Shown here: one piece after another, positions 8,917 to 18,665 of the stretch
Position numbering within the stretch: the stretch's first letter is position 1
Layout of the letters: every line of letters starts with the position of its first letter
Assembly: GCF_002155695.1 (NCBI RefSeq)
Contig: NZ_MUYJ01000002.1
Span: forward strand, 186,001-250,000
Source of the DNA: Erythrobacter tepidarius
GTDB lineage: Bacteria; Pseudomonadota; Alphaproteobacteria; Sphingomonadales; Sphingomonadaceae
Direction of reading: 5' to 3'
Length of the DNA: 64,000 nucleotides
Translations under genes and position numbers: made by a program
Notes under the pieces: generated by a model
The model's input: only the letters and a program-made list of their open reading frames with translations
Databases searched by the model: none
What the model was told of the DNA's origin: nothing

Positions 8917-11900
8917 TCAGCGGACGAGACGCGCCGCGCCGTCACCGACCACGGCAAAGGCCGACCAATAGAACGGATGCGAAGTATCGGCATCGTCCAT
9001 CAAGCTCAGCTGCGAATTGCGCAGCGCCTCGGCAGTCGCGCGCTCGTCGCCGGTGAACAGGCCCGCGATCAGGCGTCCAGTGGCGTTGAAGTCGTCCGGC
9101 ACCGGCCAGTGGCTCGCCAGCACCGTGCGACCACCCGCCCCCACGAAGGCGCGCACCAGCCCGTCGAGCGCGAACTCGCCGCCGCTCGTCACCCCCGCCT
9201 CGCGGGTCGCGCCAACCGTGGCGCTGCCGGCGGTGTCGCAGGCCGAGAGGATCACCAGATCGGCATCGATGCGCAGGCCGAAGATTTCGGCAAAGCTCAG
9301 CAGTCCGTCAGAATCCTGCTGCTCGTCGAAGCTGGTCAGCAGCGCGGGGCGCGGCGGACATCCGGGCTGCGGCGCGGTGACGAGGCCATGGGTGGCAAAG
9401 TGCAGGATGCGGTAATCCGACAGATCGGCAAGCCCGATCACCGCGCTATCGGTAAATTGCCTGCCGGTTAGCACGCGGCTGGCGCCGCCGAAGCGGGTCG
9501 CGGCTGCGCGCAACTCGTCGGCCTTGACCGGATTGGCCCAGATATTCGGCGACCACTGGCAATTCTCGCCACCGTCAAGCGCCGCACGGGTGCGCGCGGC
9601 TCCGGGGGTCGCCGCGCCGATCGGCAGATTCTCGCCAAGGCCGAGATAGGCCCGGCTGGCCGCCGAAGGACGCGCCTTGCGCACATCGCGGAAGGCCGCA
9701 GCCCCCACCGAGGTGCTGATCCGCGCCGTGCGGCCCAGCCAGGCCGTGCCGCGGAAATCATACTCGTCCGGGTTCCTGCCCGCCAACCGCGCCTTGTAGG
9801 CCGCGACGCTGGCATCATCGGTCACCAGCAGGTTGATCGGCAGCTTGAGCAACGCGCCATCTGGCTCGAACACGATATGCTCAAGCCTGGGCAGGCGATC
9901 GGCGACCGGGGCGAACAGGCGCACGTAGAGCTCGCGCGAACGCTCGATGTCGAAGGGATAGGTCAGCACCTGACCGCCTTCGACCACCGCAATGCTCTCG
10001 CGAATCTTGGTCACCAGCCGCTCGAGCTCGGTCGGCGTCGCATCGGCGCGCCAAACCATTGCCTGGTCGGCCGCGGCATAGATCACGTAGGCATCGCTAT
10101 CGAGTGTCACCAGCTTCACATAGGCCTCGCCCGGCGCGAGCATGGCCTGCAGGTCGGCAAGGCTGATCGCCTGGTCGCTCACCGCCCGATAGCGCGGATA
10201 GGTCGCGAGCTTTTCGAGCACTTCGGACTGCTGCACCTGAAGCTGCTCGAGCCGCTCGCGGCGTTCGGCAATCTGGGCGATCTGCTGACCGGTAGGCTCA
10301 GGCAGGGCTTCCAGTTCGAGCAGCGCCACGCGCTGCTGTTCGATCGCGCGACCGAGATTGGTCGCACTGCGGAACAGTTGCGAGGCCTCGTCGCTGCCGC
10401 CCGAAAGCTCGCGGGCGAGCACGGCCTGGGTCTGGGCAAGGCCGGGGCGCTGGAGCAGCTGACTGGCGGCGAACAGATCGCGCGCGGCCTCGGCAGCGGA
10501 TGACTGGCCGTCGGTCAAGAGCGCGAAATAGGGGGTCATCAGATTGCGCAGCGAGGGTATCGGCCGGCCTTTGGCGCCGCCGACGATTGCGCGGTAAACC
10601 TCCAGCGCATCGTCGCGCCGCCCGGCGCGCGCGAGGAAGCCTGCCAACTGCGCCCGCGCGCTGTCGAGCACGGGGGCATCGGGATAGGTCACCTCCAGCA
10701 GGGCGATGGCCTGCCGGTGCAGCCCTTCGGCCTCGGCCGGCCGGCCGGAACGCTCGGCCACTTCGGCGAGTTCGCCGAGCACCTGCGCACGCAGCCAGAC
10801 AACCGAAATCACCCGTCCATCGCGCACCTCGGCAAGGGTCGCCTCGGCCTCGCGCAGCAGCGCCTCGGCCTCGCCCGGACGGCCGAGCTGGCGCAGGGTA
10901 GTGGCCTTGAGATAGGCATGCTGCCCATCGAGCAGCCGTGCGCGTTCGGCCGGCGTGAGGCCGGCGCTGTAGCTGCCGGTGATGCGCGCGTTCTCTCCCG
11001 CCAGCTGGCCGGCCAGCGACCGCCCGAGCCGCAGCTGGCGCAGGTCTTCGGCATCGGTGAAGCCGGCGATAACCGGCCTATCGAGGATCGCCAGCGCGGC
11101 TTGGGGGTTGCGCTGGTTGAGCGCGTCCATCGCCTCGTAATTGCGCTGCAGGCGGGCCAGAACCGGGCTGCTGCCGCTGTCCTCGCGGCTGGCGGCGAAC
11201 AGACGCCGGGCTTCGGCAAAGTTGCCGAGATTGGACTGCTGGAGCGCCGAGTTGAGCCGCGCCTCGGCGGCGCCCGGCCCGGCGAGCGCCGCGGCCGAAG
11301 CCGCGAAGAACTCCGCTGCCTCGGCGAACTTGCCGGCGTTGCTGCGGCGATAGGCCTCGATCAGCGCCTGGTCGGCCGAGATCGCTTCGGCCTGCTGACG
11401 CGCGAAGGCGAGATCGTCGGTCGCGCTGGTGAGCGGGATTTCGACCGTGCCTGGCATCACCCGATCGTTGGCGAGCGAGGCCAGAGCGAGTTCGAGCGCC
11501 TTGCCGTAGGCGGCAAGGCCGCTGGCGGCAAACGTCCGTCCACCGCGGCTGCCGACCAGCAGATCGTTGCGCACGATGCTGCCCGCGCGCGCGCAGGCGA
11601 GCCGCTGCACGCCCGATAGGCCGGGCACGGCGGCTCCGCCGCTGCTCGGGTTGCAGCTCGCATCCTGTCCGGCAAAGCGTGCGGGCGGGACCTCGGCAGC
11701 CTTGCCCTTGACCACCCAAAGCGTTCCAACCGGCATGGCGGCATCGCGGCAGATGATCGAGTAGCGCCGGTCGAACAGCCCTGCCCCCGGTTCGGGCGCA
11801 AGGATCTGCGCCTCGCACAAGCCGTTGGAACCAATCGGGAAAGTGTCACGCAGGCTGATCGGGGCGTCAATCTGCGAGCGCGCTGCACCCGGAACGGCGA

Positions 11901-11976
11901 TCGCGCTGGCGGCGAGGCCAAACAGCGCCGAGGCAATGACGCATGCGGAGCGGGCGATAGGGCGATTGCGGCTCAT
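8917..11976 (-). CDS. exported TPR-CHAT domain protein (caspase-like peptidase family)
   Basis: An in-frame ATG at 11976, 1 bp after the preceding gene's stop, opens directly into a signal peptide (MSRNRPIARSACVIASALFG), giving 1019 residues. A further upstream start would add 22 residues and overlap tpsA, so it is rejected. Helical TPR-like repeats cover about residues 160-480 and a coiled-coil follows at about 540-600. The C-terminal 330 residues form a CHAT domain with the clan CD dyad: His in HFATHG (about 859) and Cys in LSACDTAG (about 910). Both catalytic residues are present, so it may be an active peptidase. An exported CHAT protein suggests action in the periplasm or on the secreted partner; that is inference. 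CHAT/TPS/CHASE2 neighbourhoods are, to my recollection, also common in cyanobacteria. Confidence 0.9.
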   Translation of the reverse strand: MSRNRPIARSACVIASALFGLAASAIAVPGAARSQIDAPISLRDTFPIGSNGLCEAQILAPEPGAGLFDRRYSIICRDAAMPVGTLWVVKGKAAEVPPARFAGQDASCNPSSGGAAVPGLSGVQRLACARAGSIVRNDLLVGSRGGRTFAASGLAAYGKALELALASLANDRVMPGTVEIPLTSATDDLAFARQQAEAISADQALIEAYRRSNAGKFAEAAEFFAASAAALAGPGAAEARLNSALQQSNLGNFAEARRLFAASREDSGSSPVLARLQRNYEAMDALNQRNPQAALAILDRPVIAGFTDAEDLRQLRLGRSLAGQLAGENARITGSYSAGLTPAERARLLDGQHAYLKATTLRQLGRPGEAEALLREAEATLAEVRDGRVISVVWLRAQVLGELAEVAERSGRPAEAEGLHRQAIALLEVTYPDAPVLDSARAQLAGFLARAGRRDDALEVYRAIVGGAKGRPIPSLRNLMTPYFALLTDGQSSAAEAARDLFAASQLLQRPGLAQTQAVLARELSGGSDEASQLFRSATNLGRAIEQQRVALLELEALPEPTGQQIAQIAERRERLEQLQVQQSEVLEKLATYPRYRAVSDQAISLADLQAMLAPGEAYVKLVTLDSDAYVIYAAADQAMVWRADATPTELERLVTKIRESIAVVEGGQVLTYPFDIERSRELYVRLFAPVADRLPRLEHIVFEPDGALLKLPINLLVTDDASVAAYKARLAGRNPDEYDFRGTAWLGRTARISTSVGAAAFRDVRKARPSAASRAYLGLGENLPIGAATPGAARTRAALDGGENCQWSPNIWANPVKADELRAAATRFGGASRVLTGRQFTDSAVIGLADLSDYRILHFATHGLVTAPQPGCPPRPALLTSFDEQQDSDGLLSFAEIFGLRIDADLVILSACDTAGSATVGATREAGVTSGGEFALDGLVRAFVGAGGRTVLASHWPVPDDFNATGRLIAGLFTGDERATAEALRNSQLSLMDDADTSHPFYWSAFAVVGDGAARLVR

Positions 11977-11977
11977 C

Positions 11978-14900
11978 TTACTTATCCTCGCTGGCCGGCT
12001 TGGCGGTGCCGCTGCCCGAATAGAGCGAGGCATCGCCGCCACTCGTCACCGGATCGTCGAGCAGAGGATCCTCCGATATAAGCGGCGCTTCCGGCTCATC
12101 GGGGAAGTCTATGCCGAAACGTTCCTCTTCCACTTCGTCCGGGCTCGCCGGATCATCGCCGATGATCAGCGGTTCCTCGATGATGGTGGTGCTGGTAAGC
12201 ACGTCCGGCGCCGGCGGCGGGTCGATCGTCAGCTGGCCGTTGACGAAGGTGATGGTGTAGTTGTCCCCCGCGGTGAGCGTGCCTTGGCGGATGGCATAGG
12301 TGCCGACAAATTCGCCCGGATCGCGCACCAGCGCGCCGGTCAGCTGGTCGCCGTTGACGAGATTGCCTTCCGTGATCTGGAAGGTGAACTGTGGATCGGG
12401 CCGGCCGAACAGGCGCGAGAAGCTGTCGGCAACCAGCGTCAGCGGCCGGGGCGTGATGGTCAGCTGGCCATTGTTGAAGGTGATGATGTAGTTGTCGCTC
12501 GCTGCCAGCGTGCCCTGGGTGATCAGATAGGTGCCGACACCGGTCGTCTGCCCGGCAGCGGTCGCCAGCGCGCCGCTCAGCTGGTCGCCGTTGACCAGCC
12601 CGTCCCCACCGATCGTGAAGGTCAGCGCCGGGTTGGCGTTGCCATAGACCCGGGTGATATTATTCGCCGTCACCGTGATCGGGCGCGGAGTGATGGTGAG
12701 CGTCCCCGGCACGAAGGTGAAGCCGTAGCCCTGCTGGCTCAGCAGCGTGCCAAGCGCGGCGTTGATCGTGAAGGTCCCGACCCCCGAGGTCAGCGTGGCT
12801 GCGGTGGTGAAGTCGGGCGTGCCGGTCAGGTCGACGGGGCCGTCACCCGGCAGGAACCCGGCAAAGCTTGCCGTGAACTGCGGGTTGGCGTTGCCATAGA
12901 CGCGGGTCGCATCGTTGACCGTGACGGTGAGCACCGGAGAAATCCGGAAGGCCGCGAAATTGCCGCCCGGATTGAGCGCGTCGTAAGCGGCCTCGGTCAG
13001 CACGTTGTAGCGCCGCGCATAATTGGCGAAGCTGCCGATCTGGGAACCCGTCGGCGTGGCCGCGAAGATGCCGTAATGCCCGCCACCGGTGAGCACGAGG
13101 CCGGCATCGCCCGCGAGGTTGATCACCTCGCCGTCGAGCGAGGCCAGGTCGATTGCCCGCCCGGTCCCCGAGGCTGTCAGCACGCCATCGGCCAGCACGG
13201 TGATATCGCTGCCCGGGCTGGTGCCGAAGTTGCGCACATCGATCTGCCCGGCGGCAATGTTCGCCAGCGTGATCGCGCCATTGACCCGCTGCGGATCGCC
13301 AGCGCCATCGCGCAGGTGGATCGTCACCGTGCCGGTGCCGGCATCGATGCTGCTGCCCGCGGCCATGGTGATCGCGTTCGGTTCGGGCAGCGCCACGAAG
13401 GCCGCCGTGAAATCATTAGCGATGAGGGTCACATCGCCATCTGCCGCCACAAGCGCACCGTCGAGCAGGATCGAACGGCCCGCATCGAACGCGATCGACC
13501 GACCACCGATCAGGCCGCGGTCGCTGCCTTCGCCGGTCACGCTGATCGTGCCACCGGCATCGGCGAAGATGTCGTTGGTCGATCCGGCTGTGCCATCGCT
13601 GCCGATGATCCCGCCATCGGAAGTGGTGAAGGCCAGATTGCCGCCGGTGCTGAACACCGCGTTCTGGGCCCGCAAGGCCGCGCCGCGCACGATGACTTCG
13701 GAGGGCGTGTCGCTCAGCAAGCTCGTGAAATTGGTGGTTTGGGCACTGAGGTTGGCGGAATCGACCTCACCCGAGAGCACTTCGATCGAGAACCGCCCGG
13801 CAAAATTGCTGCCGCCGCCGTTGTTTTGGGAGCTGAGGCCGATATTGAAGGCGCTGATCCGCGAGCTGCCGTTTTCCTCGATCCAAAGACGGTTGAGCCC
13901 GCCGAAGGTCTCGCCGCTCAAATCGAAGACCGTGGTGAAGATCGGATTGCCCTGCTGATCGACCCCGATCTGGACCTGGCGTGATCCGATCGAGCTGGAG
14001 GCAAGGCTTTCGAGGAACAGCGATGAGACATTGATCTCCGATGCGCCCGCAAGCCGCACAAGCGTATCGCCCGCCACTGCCGTGCCACCGGCAACCTCGG
14101 AATTGCCGGACGCGGCATTGGCGAAAGTCAGCAAGTCAATTTCCGATGCCGTGATCGTCGAATCGATCAGTCGCAAGGTCAGGTCACCGGCCGTGGCATT
14201 GCCGACACCCGAAATCCCGTTGGCATCGTTGATCCCGAGGCCAGCAATGGCCTGCGAGGAGAATCGCAACGCGCTGACCCCGCTGCCGTCGACCGAAATC
14301 GTGACCTCGGTCTCGTTCAGCTCGGCGTTGATGCTGCCGCTCGTGGCGTTGCCGCCGATCGCCGCGTTGCCGCCTTGCGCGTCGGCTGCGATGAGGTTGT
14401 CGCCGGTCAGGCCGATGGTGGATGGATTGGTGAAGATGCTGACCGTGCCGCCCAGCGCCGTGCCGCCCAGTCCGGTCGTGACACTGGCATCGCCGCCGAC
14501 TGCGCTGGCGGAGACCGAGAGCGCGCCGTCCAGGAAGATCGAGCTGGTGATCGAGATATCGACATCGCTGCCCTCGGCATTGCCGCCCTGCGTCACGCCG
14601 AGACCACCCCGTCCCACGCCATCGACCCGCACACCCACCTCGCCGTTCGCGCCGGTCTGGAATGCGATTGTCGAATTGTCGGCCGTGAACACCACCGTTC
14701 CGCCCAAGGCATCGCCGCCAATCGCGCCGTTGCCGCCCTGCGCGCCGTTGGCAAGCTCGATCAAGCCGATGGCGTTGACGGTGCTGTCGATCACCTCGAA
14801 CCGCGCGTTGCCGGCGCTGGCGAAGCCGCCATTGCCGCTGCCGGTGCCATTGCCGCCCCGCACGCCGGCGTCGCCGGTGAGCTGCGTGATCAGGCTGCCG

Positions 14901-17900
14901 CCGTTGATGACGCGCACGATGCTATTGCCGCCGATAGCATCGCCGCCGGTGACATTCGTCGCAGCCCCTTGCGCCGTGCCGCCTTGGGTGAAGGAGGACA
15001 GTACGGTCTCACCCATGGAGAGCAAGCCGCCATCGGCCTCGATCATCGCGTTCCCACCGTAGCCGATGCCGCCGCTGCCGCCATTGACAATGGTATTGCC
15101 GCCGAAGCCGCTTGCCTGCAGGCGGATGGAGCCGACCGTGTCAGGATCGACCAAGGGCGTGGCTGGAAGGGTCACACTGCCGCCGAGCCGCGCGGCGAGC
15201 ATCGCCGTGCCGCCGCGCCCGGTGCCGCCCACGCCGGTACCTGCGGTGGCCAGCCCACCCACCCCGTTGGCTGAGAGGATCGCTCCGAAATTCAGATCGT
15301 TCGACAGATTGTTGGTGACGTTGCTGGCAATCGTGATCTGGCTGTCGATGCCTTCAGCGGTGATGTCGGCACTGCCGCCGGTGCCGTTACCGCCGAAAAT
15401 GCCGGGGATGTCGATTCTGGTGCCGCCGAAGCCGTTGGCCATCACTTGCACGGTGGCAAGGTCGACCACCCCGCCGCCCAAGGCCCGCAAGGATGAGGCA
15501 CCACCCTGCCCGTTGCCGGCTTGCCCGGCAGTGCCCTCGGCCCCGCCACCGAAGCCGTTCGAGCTGACGATGGTGTTTCCGGTGATCGTGCCGGTGCCAA
15601 AGCTATCGCCCAGCACCCCGAGCTGGGCGATGCCGCCCGTTCCGTTGCCGCCGGTGAACTCGCCTGTGCCGCCACCATAGCCTTCGGCCCTGACTTCGGC
15701 TTCGCCGTTGATCTGGACGCTGATGCCCTGAAAATCGAGCACGGCCTCACCGCCGAAGCCGGTACCGCCATTGCCTAGCGAAGTGAGATCACCTCCACCA
15801 AATCCGCCGATGCCGTTGGCGCGGGCACTGAAGAAATCGGAGGTAAGTGAGCCGCCCAGGTCGCCGAAAGCCGCGGCAATGCCGCCCGTACCTATTCCGC
15901 CATTGGCGCCATCGCCGCCGCGGCCCTGCGCATTGAGACCGATAAGATCCGCCGTAACCGTGCCGGCGCGCACCGTGACGAAGGCATTGCCGCCCGTCGC
16001 ATTGCCGCCGTCAGCAGTGGGGAAGTCACCGACCGAGAAGCCGCCCGTGCCGCCAACCCCGATCGCATCGAGAAACACCTGGCTGAAGCTTGCCGCGCCC
16101 TGCCCGACCGAGCCGTTCTGCCCGAGCAGTGCGAGGCCAGCCTGGGCCAGACCGCCGAAGGCATCGCCACCGCGCCCGCTGACCCCCAGGCTGCCACCGT
16201 TCCCGCCAGACCCGCCGAAGCCCGAGGATTCCGCCGCAGCGGTGCCATTGATGATCAGCCGGCCATTGTCTCCGCCCGCCAGCAGGAACGCCCCGCTGCG
16301 AAACGTCGGGTCGGCCTGATTGGGCACGGTGAACTGCCCGCCATAACCATCACCCCCACGTCCCGCTGGGGTGACAGGGCCATTCGCCGACCCGCCATTG
16401 CCACCCGTGCCGTTGGAGATGATCGTTGCCTGATTGCCGATCGACAGCAAGGCTGTCTCGGTCAGCGTACCATTGGCTTGGAAGGAGCTGTTGCCCCCGC
16501 GCCCGAGCCCACCATTGCCGCCAAAGCCGAATCTGGCATTGCCGCCACGGCCTTCGGCATTGGCAAAGCCGCTGCCGGCGATGGTAATCGCGCCGGTAAT
16601 CGCATTGGCCCCGGCAATCCCACCAATACCGTCCCCGCCAGTCTGGCCATTGCCGCCTTCCCCAAGCGCATCGGCGTTGAAATCGCCGGCGATGCTGATC
16701 ACGCCCGTGATTGTGCGGCTCGAGGCGCGCCCGCCCAGACCCGTGCCGCCAGTGCCCCCGGCATTGGTGCCACCGATGCCCTCGGCCGCCAGAGAAAGCA
16801 GCCCGCCGATCGTGATCTGCCCGTTTACATCGACGTTGGCGATGGCAATGCCCCCATCGCCGAGCGAGCCTGCGCCCGCATTGTTGGAACTGCCGCCGAT
16901 GGCGCCGGCATTCAGCGATGCATCACCGCCAACCGAAATCGAGCCGCCGCTGTTGAGGATGTTGAGGAACGCATTGCCGCCATAGGCATCCGAGCGAGTC
17001 GAAGGATTGATCAGCGAACCCTGCGCGCCAATGGCACCCGCATCGACGACAAGGCTCCCGTCCAGCGTCACCTGCCCGCCCTGCGCGGCAAAGACCTCCG
17101 CCAGCCCGCCGCGCACGGTTGCGCCGGTCAGGATGCCGATCAGGCTGGTGCCGACCCCGCGCGCGCTGACGGTGGCATTGCCATTGATGTTGATCGTCCC
17201 GCCGGTCGAACCGATCCGCGCCGATCCGCCCTGCCCGGTGCCGGCGATCAAGTTGAGATCCTCAGCCCCCGCGAATCCGTCGGCGGCAACCAGCACGTTA
17301 CCGCCAATGCTTATCGACCCGTTGCTGACGGCCTCGATCAAGGCCGCGCCCCCGGTCCCATTGATCTGGTCGAACGACTGAAGGCTCGATGAAACCAGGC
17401 CATAGTCCTGCGCCGAGACCAGCACATCGCCGGTGACCGACAGCCTGTAACCGTCGCTGGCGGTCACCTCCGCGCCTTCTCGCCCGACCACCAGCAGGTT
17501 GCCGTCGATTTGGCCGTCCCTGTCGTTCACGAAGACCTGTGTCCGATGGGTGCCGATCGCAAGGATGCTGCTGCTGATGTCGGCGTCTTCGACGATAATG
17601 TCGGCACGGACATTGCTGATTTCGGAATTGCCGTTGAAAACCGCGCCGATGCCATCGCTGACGCTGCCGCCGTCAACCATCCGTCCGGAGACGTTGTAAT
17701 TGGCCGAGAGGATGATCTCGCCGTTGACGATCCCTGCGCTCAACGCCGGATCGAAGCCGAGATTGCCGCGGAAGATCATGCTGATCGGATCGGTCTGCGC
17801 CGCGGCGACAGCGTAGATCAGGTGATTGTCCCCAACCCCGTTGCTCGACGGGCCGCCGATACTGCCAGCGAGCTCCATCACCGAGCCGCTCGCGGCAGTC

Positions 17901-18664
17901 CCAACCGGCACAGAGATGTCGAACAGCCCGTTCGAAAAGCTGAGATCGACCACCTCGCCCGCGACATAGGCGTGGCTGCCGTTTATCCGCACGGTGGGGC
18001 CGAAAAGCTTCACATCGGCAGCGACCACGGCGAAGAAGGAATTTTCGGCGAGCGCCGAGATCTGTGCGCCGGAATTGATCTGGATCCGCGCAGTCGAACC
18101 CTGCAGGCCCTGCAGCGTCATGCTACCGCCGAATTCGGCGAAGTTCTGGAAGCCGGTATTGCTGACATCGAGCGTCGTCAGCATCAGGCTGCCGACATCG
18201 AAGGTGGCATTGTTGCCAATCAGGATGCCGGTGGGCGAATAGAAGGCGACAAAACCGCCCGGCACCAGCCCACCCGAGTTACTATCGAACACGCGCGAGA
18301 TAACTGTGCCGTCGATCACCGCGATATTGCCATTGGTGGAGGGCAGGATGCGGTTGAGCAGCGCGAAATTGGGCAGCGACGGGCTCTCGAACCGCGCTGT
18401 CGCCCCGGTGCGGATAAAATCGAGCGCGTTGCCGCTGTTGTCTAGCACGGGTGTCCAATCGATCACGACCGTGGAAGTGAAGGATTCGACCAGCGTTTCG
18501 GTCGGCGACAGGTCGGTGATTTCTGCCGAGCCGAAAACCACATCGCCCGTGGCCTGAATGCCTTGCGCCCGCGCGCCATGGGGTGACAGCGCGAGCGCCA
18601 GAGCGAGAGCGGCGCTGCCGCAGCCGAGCATGAAGCGCGAACGGTGCCGGACGGGTTGCGTCAT
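11978..18664 (-). CDS. giant two-partner-secretion exoprotein (TpsA), Gly/Asn-rich with MBG repeats
   Basis: The 2228-residue product starts with a signal peptide (about 1-34, ending HGARAQ). The TPS (filamentous haemagglutinin N-terminal) domain follows, about residues 35-270, with the typical PTGILIGNNATFDVGSLM segment. Residues about 270-1450 are a beta-helix-like region full of GG, GN and GGxG turns. Residues about 1450-1890 are a less Gly-rich beta-helix. Three MBG domains follow (about 1900-2135, each with a RVYGNANP-like or RLFGRPDP motif and an ITPRP/IDPPP linker). The tail is acidic (EEPLIIGDDPASPDEVEEE). It is probably a secreted or surface-held adhesin or biofilm protein exported through the TpsB encoded 1 bp upstream. 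No toxin domain is seen at the C-terminus, so a CDI role is unlikely. Confidence 0.9.
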   Translation of the reverse strand: MTQPVRHRSRFMLGCGSAALALALALSPHGARAQGIQATGDVVFGSAEITDLSPTETLVESFTSTVVIDWTPVLDNSGNALDFIRTGATARFESPSLPNFALLNRILPSTNGNIAVIDGTVISRVFDSNSGGLVPGGFVAFYSPTGILIGNNATFDVGSLMLTTLDVSNTGFQNFAEFGGSMTLQGLQGSTARIQINSGAQISALAENSFFAVVAADVKLFGPTVRINGSHAYVAGEVVDLSFSNGLFDISVPVGTAASGSVMELAGSIGGPSSNGVGDNHLIYAVAAAQTDPISMIFRGNLGFDPALSAGIVNGEIILSANYNVSGRMVDGGSVSDGIGAVFNGNSEISNVRADIIVEDADISSSILAIGTHRTQVFVNDRDGQIDGNLLVVGREGAEVTASDGYRLSVTGDVLVSAQDYGLVSSSLQSFDQINGTGGAALIEAVSNGSISIGGNVLVAADGFAGAEDLNLIAGTGQGGSARIGSTGGTININGNATVSARGVGTSLIGILTGATVRGGLAEVFAAQGGQVTLDGSLVVDAGAIGAQGSLINPSTRSDAYGGNAFLNILNSGGSISVGGDASLNAGAIGGSSNNAGAGSLGDGGIAIANVDVNGQITIGGLLSLAAEGIGGTNAGGTGGTGLGGRASSRTITGVISIAGDFNADALGEGGNGQTGGDGIGGIAGANAITGAITIAGSGFANAEGRGGNARFGFGGNGGLGRGGNSSFQANGTLTETALLSIGNQATIISNGTGGNGGSANGPVTPAGRGGDGYGGQFTVPNQADPTFRSGAFLLAGGDNGRLIINGTAAAESSGFGGSGGNGGSLGVSGRGGDAFGGLAQAGLALLGQNGSVGQGAASFSQVFLDAIGVGGTGGFSVGDFPTADGGNATGGNAFVTVRAGTVTADLIGLNAQGRGGDGANGGIGTGGIAAAFGDLGGSLTSDFFSARANGIGGFGGGDLTSLGNGGTGFGGEAVLDFQGISVQINGEAEVRAEGYGGGTGEFTGGNGTGGIAQLGVLGDSFGTGTITGNTIVSSNGFGGGAEGTAGQAGNGQGGASSLRALGGGVVDLATVQVMANGFGGTRIDIPGIFGGNGTGGSADITAEGIDSQITIASNVTNNLSNDLNFGAILSANGVGGLATAGTGVGGTGRGGTAMLAARLGGSVTLPATPLVDPDTVGSIRLQASGFGGNTIVNGGSGGIGYGGNAMIEADGGLLSMGETVLSSFTQGGTAQGAATNVTGGDAIGGNSIVRVINGGSLITQLTGDAGVRGGNGTGSGNGGFASAGNARFEVIDSTVNAIGLIELANGAQGGNGAIGGDALGGTVVFTADNSTIAFQTGANGEVGVRVDGVGRGGLGVTQGGNAEGSDVDISITSSIFLDGALSVSASAVGGDASVTTGLGGTALGGTVSIFTNPSTIGLTGDNLIAADAQGGNAAIGGNATSGSINAELNETEVTISVDGSGVSALRFSSQAIAGLGINDANGISGVGNATAGDLTLRLIDSTITASEIDLLTFANAASGNSEVAGGTAVAGDTLVRLAGASEINVSSLFLESLASSSIGSRQVQIGVDQQGNPIFTTVFDLSGETFGGLNRLWIEENGSSRISAFNIGLSSQNNGGGSNFAGRFSIEVLSGEVDSANLSAQTTNFTSLLSDTPSEVIVRGAALRAQNAVFSTGGNLAFTTSDGGIIGSDGTAGSTNDIFADAGGTISVTGEGSDRGLIGGRSIAFDAGRSILLDGALVAADGDVTLIANDFTAAFVALPEPNAITMAAGSSIDAGTGTVTIHLRDGAGDPQRVNGAITLANIAAGQIDVRNFGTSPGSDITVLADGVLTASGTGRAIDLASLDGEVINLAGDAGLVLTGGGHYGIFAATPTGSQIGSFANYARRYNVLTEAAYDALNPGGNFAAFRISPVLTVTVNDATRVYGNANPQFTASFAGFLPGDGPVDLTGTPDFTTAATLTSGVGTFTINAALGTLLSQQGYGFTFVPGTLTITPRPITVTANNITRVYGNANPALTFTIGGDGLVNGDQLSGALATAAGQTTGVGTYLITQGTLAASDNYIITFNNGQLTITPRPLTLVADSFSRLFGRPDPQFTFQITEGNLVNGDQLTGALVRDPGEFVGTYAIRQGTLTAGDNYTITFVNGQLTIDPPPAPDVLTSTTIIEEPLIIGDDPASPDEVEEERFGIDFPDEPEAPLISEDPLLDDPVTSGGDASLYSGSGTAKPASEDK
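12240..12960 (-). repeat. three tandem MBG domains in TpsA
   Basis: Each unit is about 75-80 residues. Recognisable landmarks are TRVYGNANP, TRVYGNANP and SRLFGRPDP near the start, VNGDQLSGAL or VNGDQLTGAL in the middle of units two and three, and a GTLTI or GQLTI strand at the end. The second and third units are the closest pair at protein level, suggesting a recent duplication. Such stalk-like repeats occur in many bacterial surface adhesins. Confidence 0.75.
14340..17250 (-). repeat. Gly-Gly/Gly-Asn-rich low-complexity region of TpsA
   Basis: About 970 residues are built from irregular units of roughly 40-50 residues. Each carries one or more GGNG, GTGGxG or GxGG blocks followed by short beta strands such as AxVxAxGxGG. 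On the DNA level this appears as recurrent GCC-GCC/GCCACCG runs. The pattern suggests a right-handed beta-helix with glycine-rich turns. It is a protein repeat, not a CRISPR or DNA satellite, because spacing and sequence vary. Confidence 0.65.
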
Positions 18665-18665
18665 C

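Noticed and set aside
11825..13984. 719-codon plus-strand ORF opposite tpsA
   Set aside because: Shadow of the Gly-rich exoprotein; product is low-complexity Arg/Ala/Gly/Asp without any motif, and the minus-strand gene has signal peptide, TPS and MBG domains.
14340..17250. Repetitive DNA considered as CRISPR or satellite
   Set aside because: Units vary in length and sequence and keep an open reading frame; they encode a glycine-rich protein.
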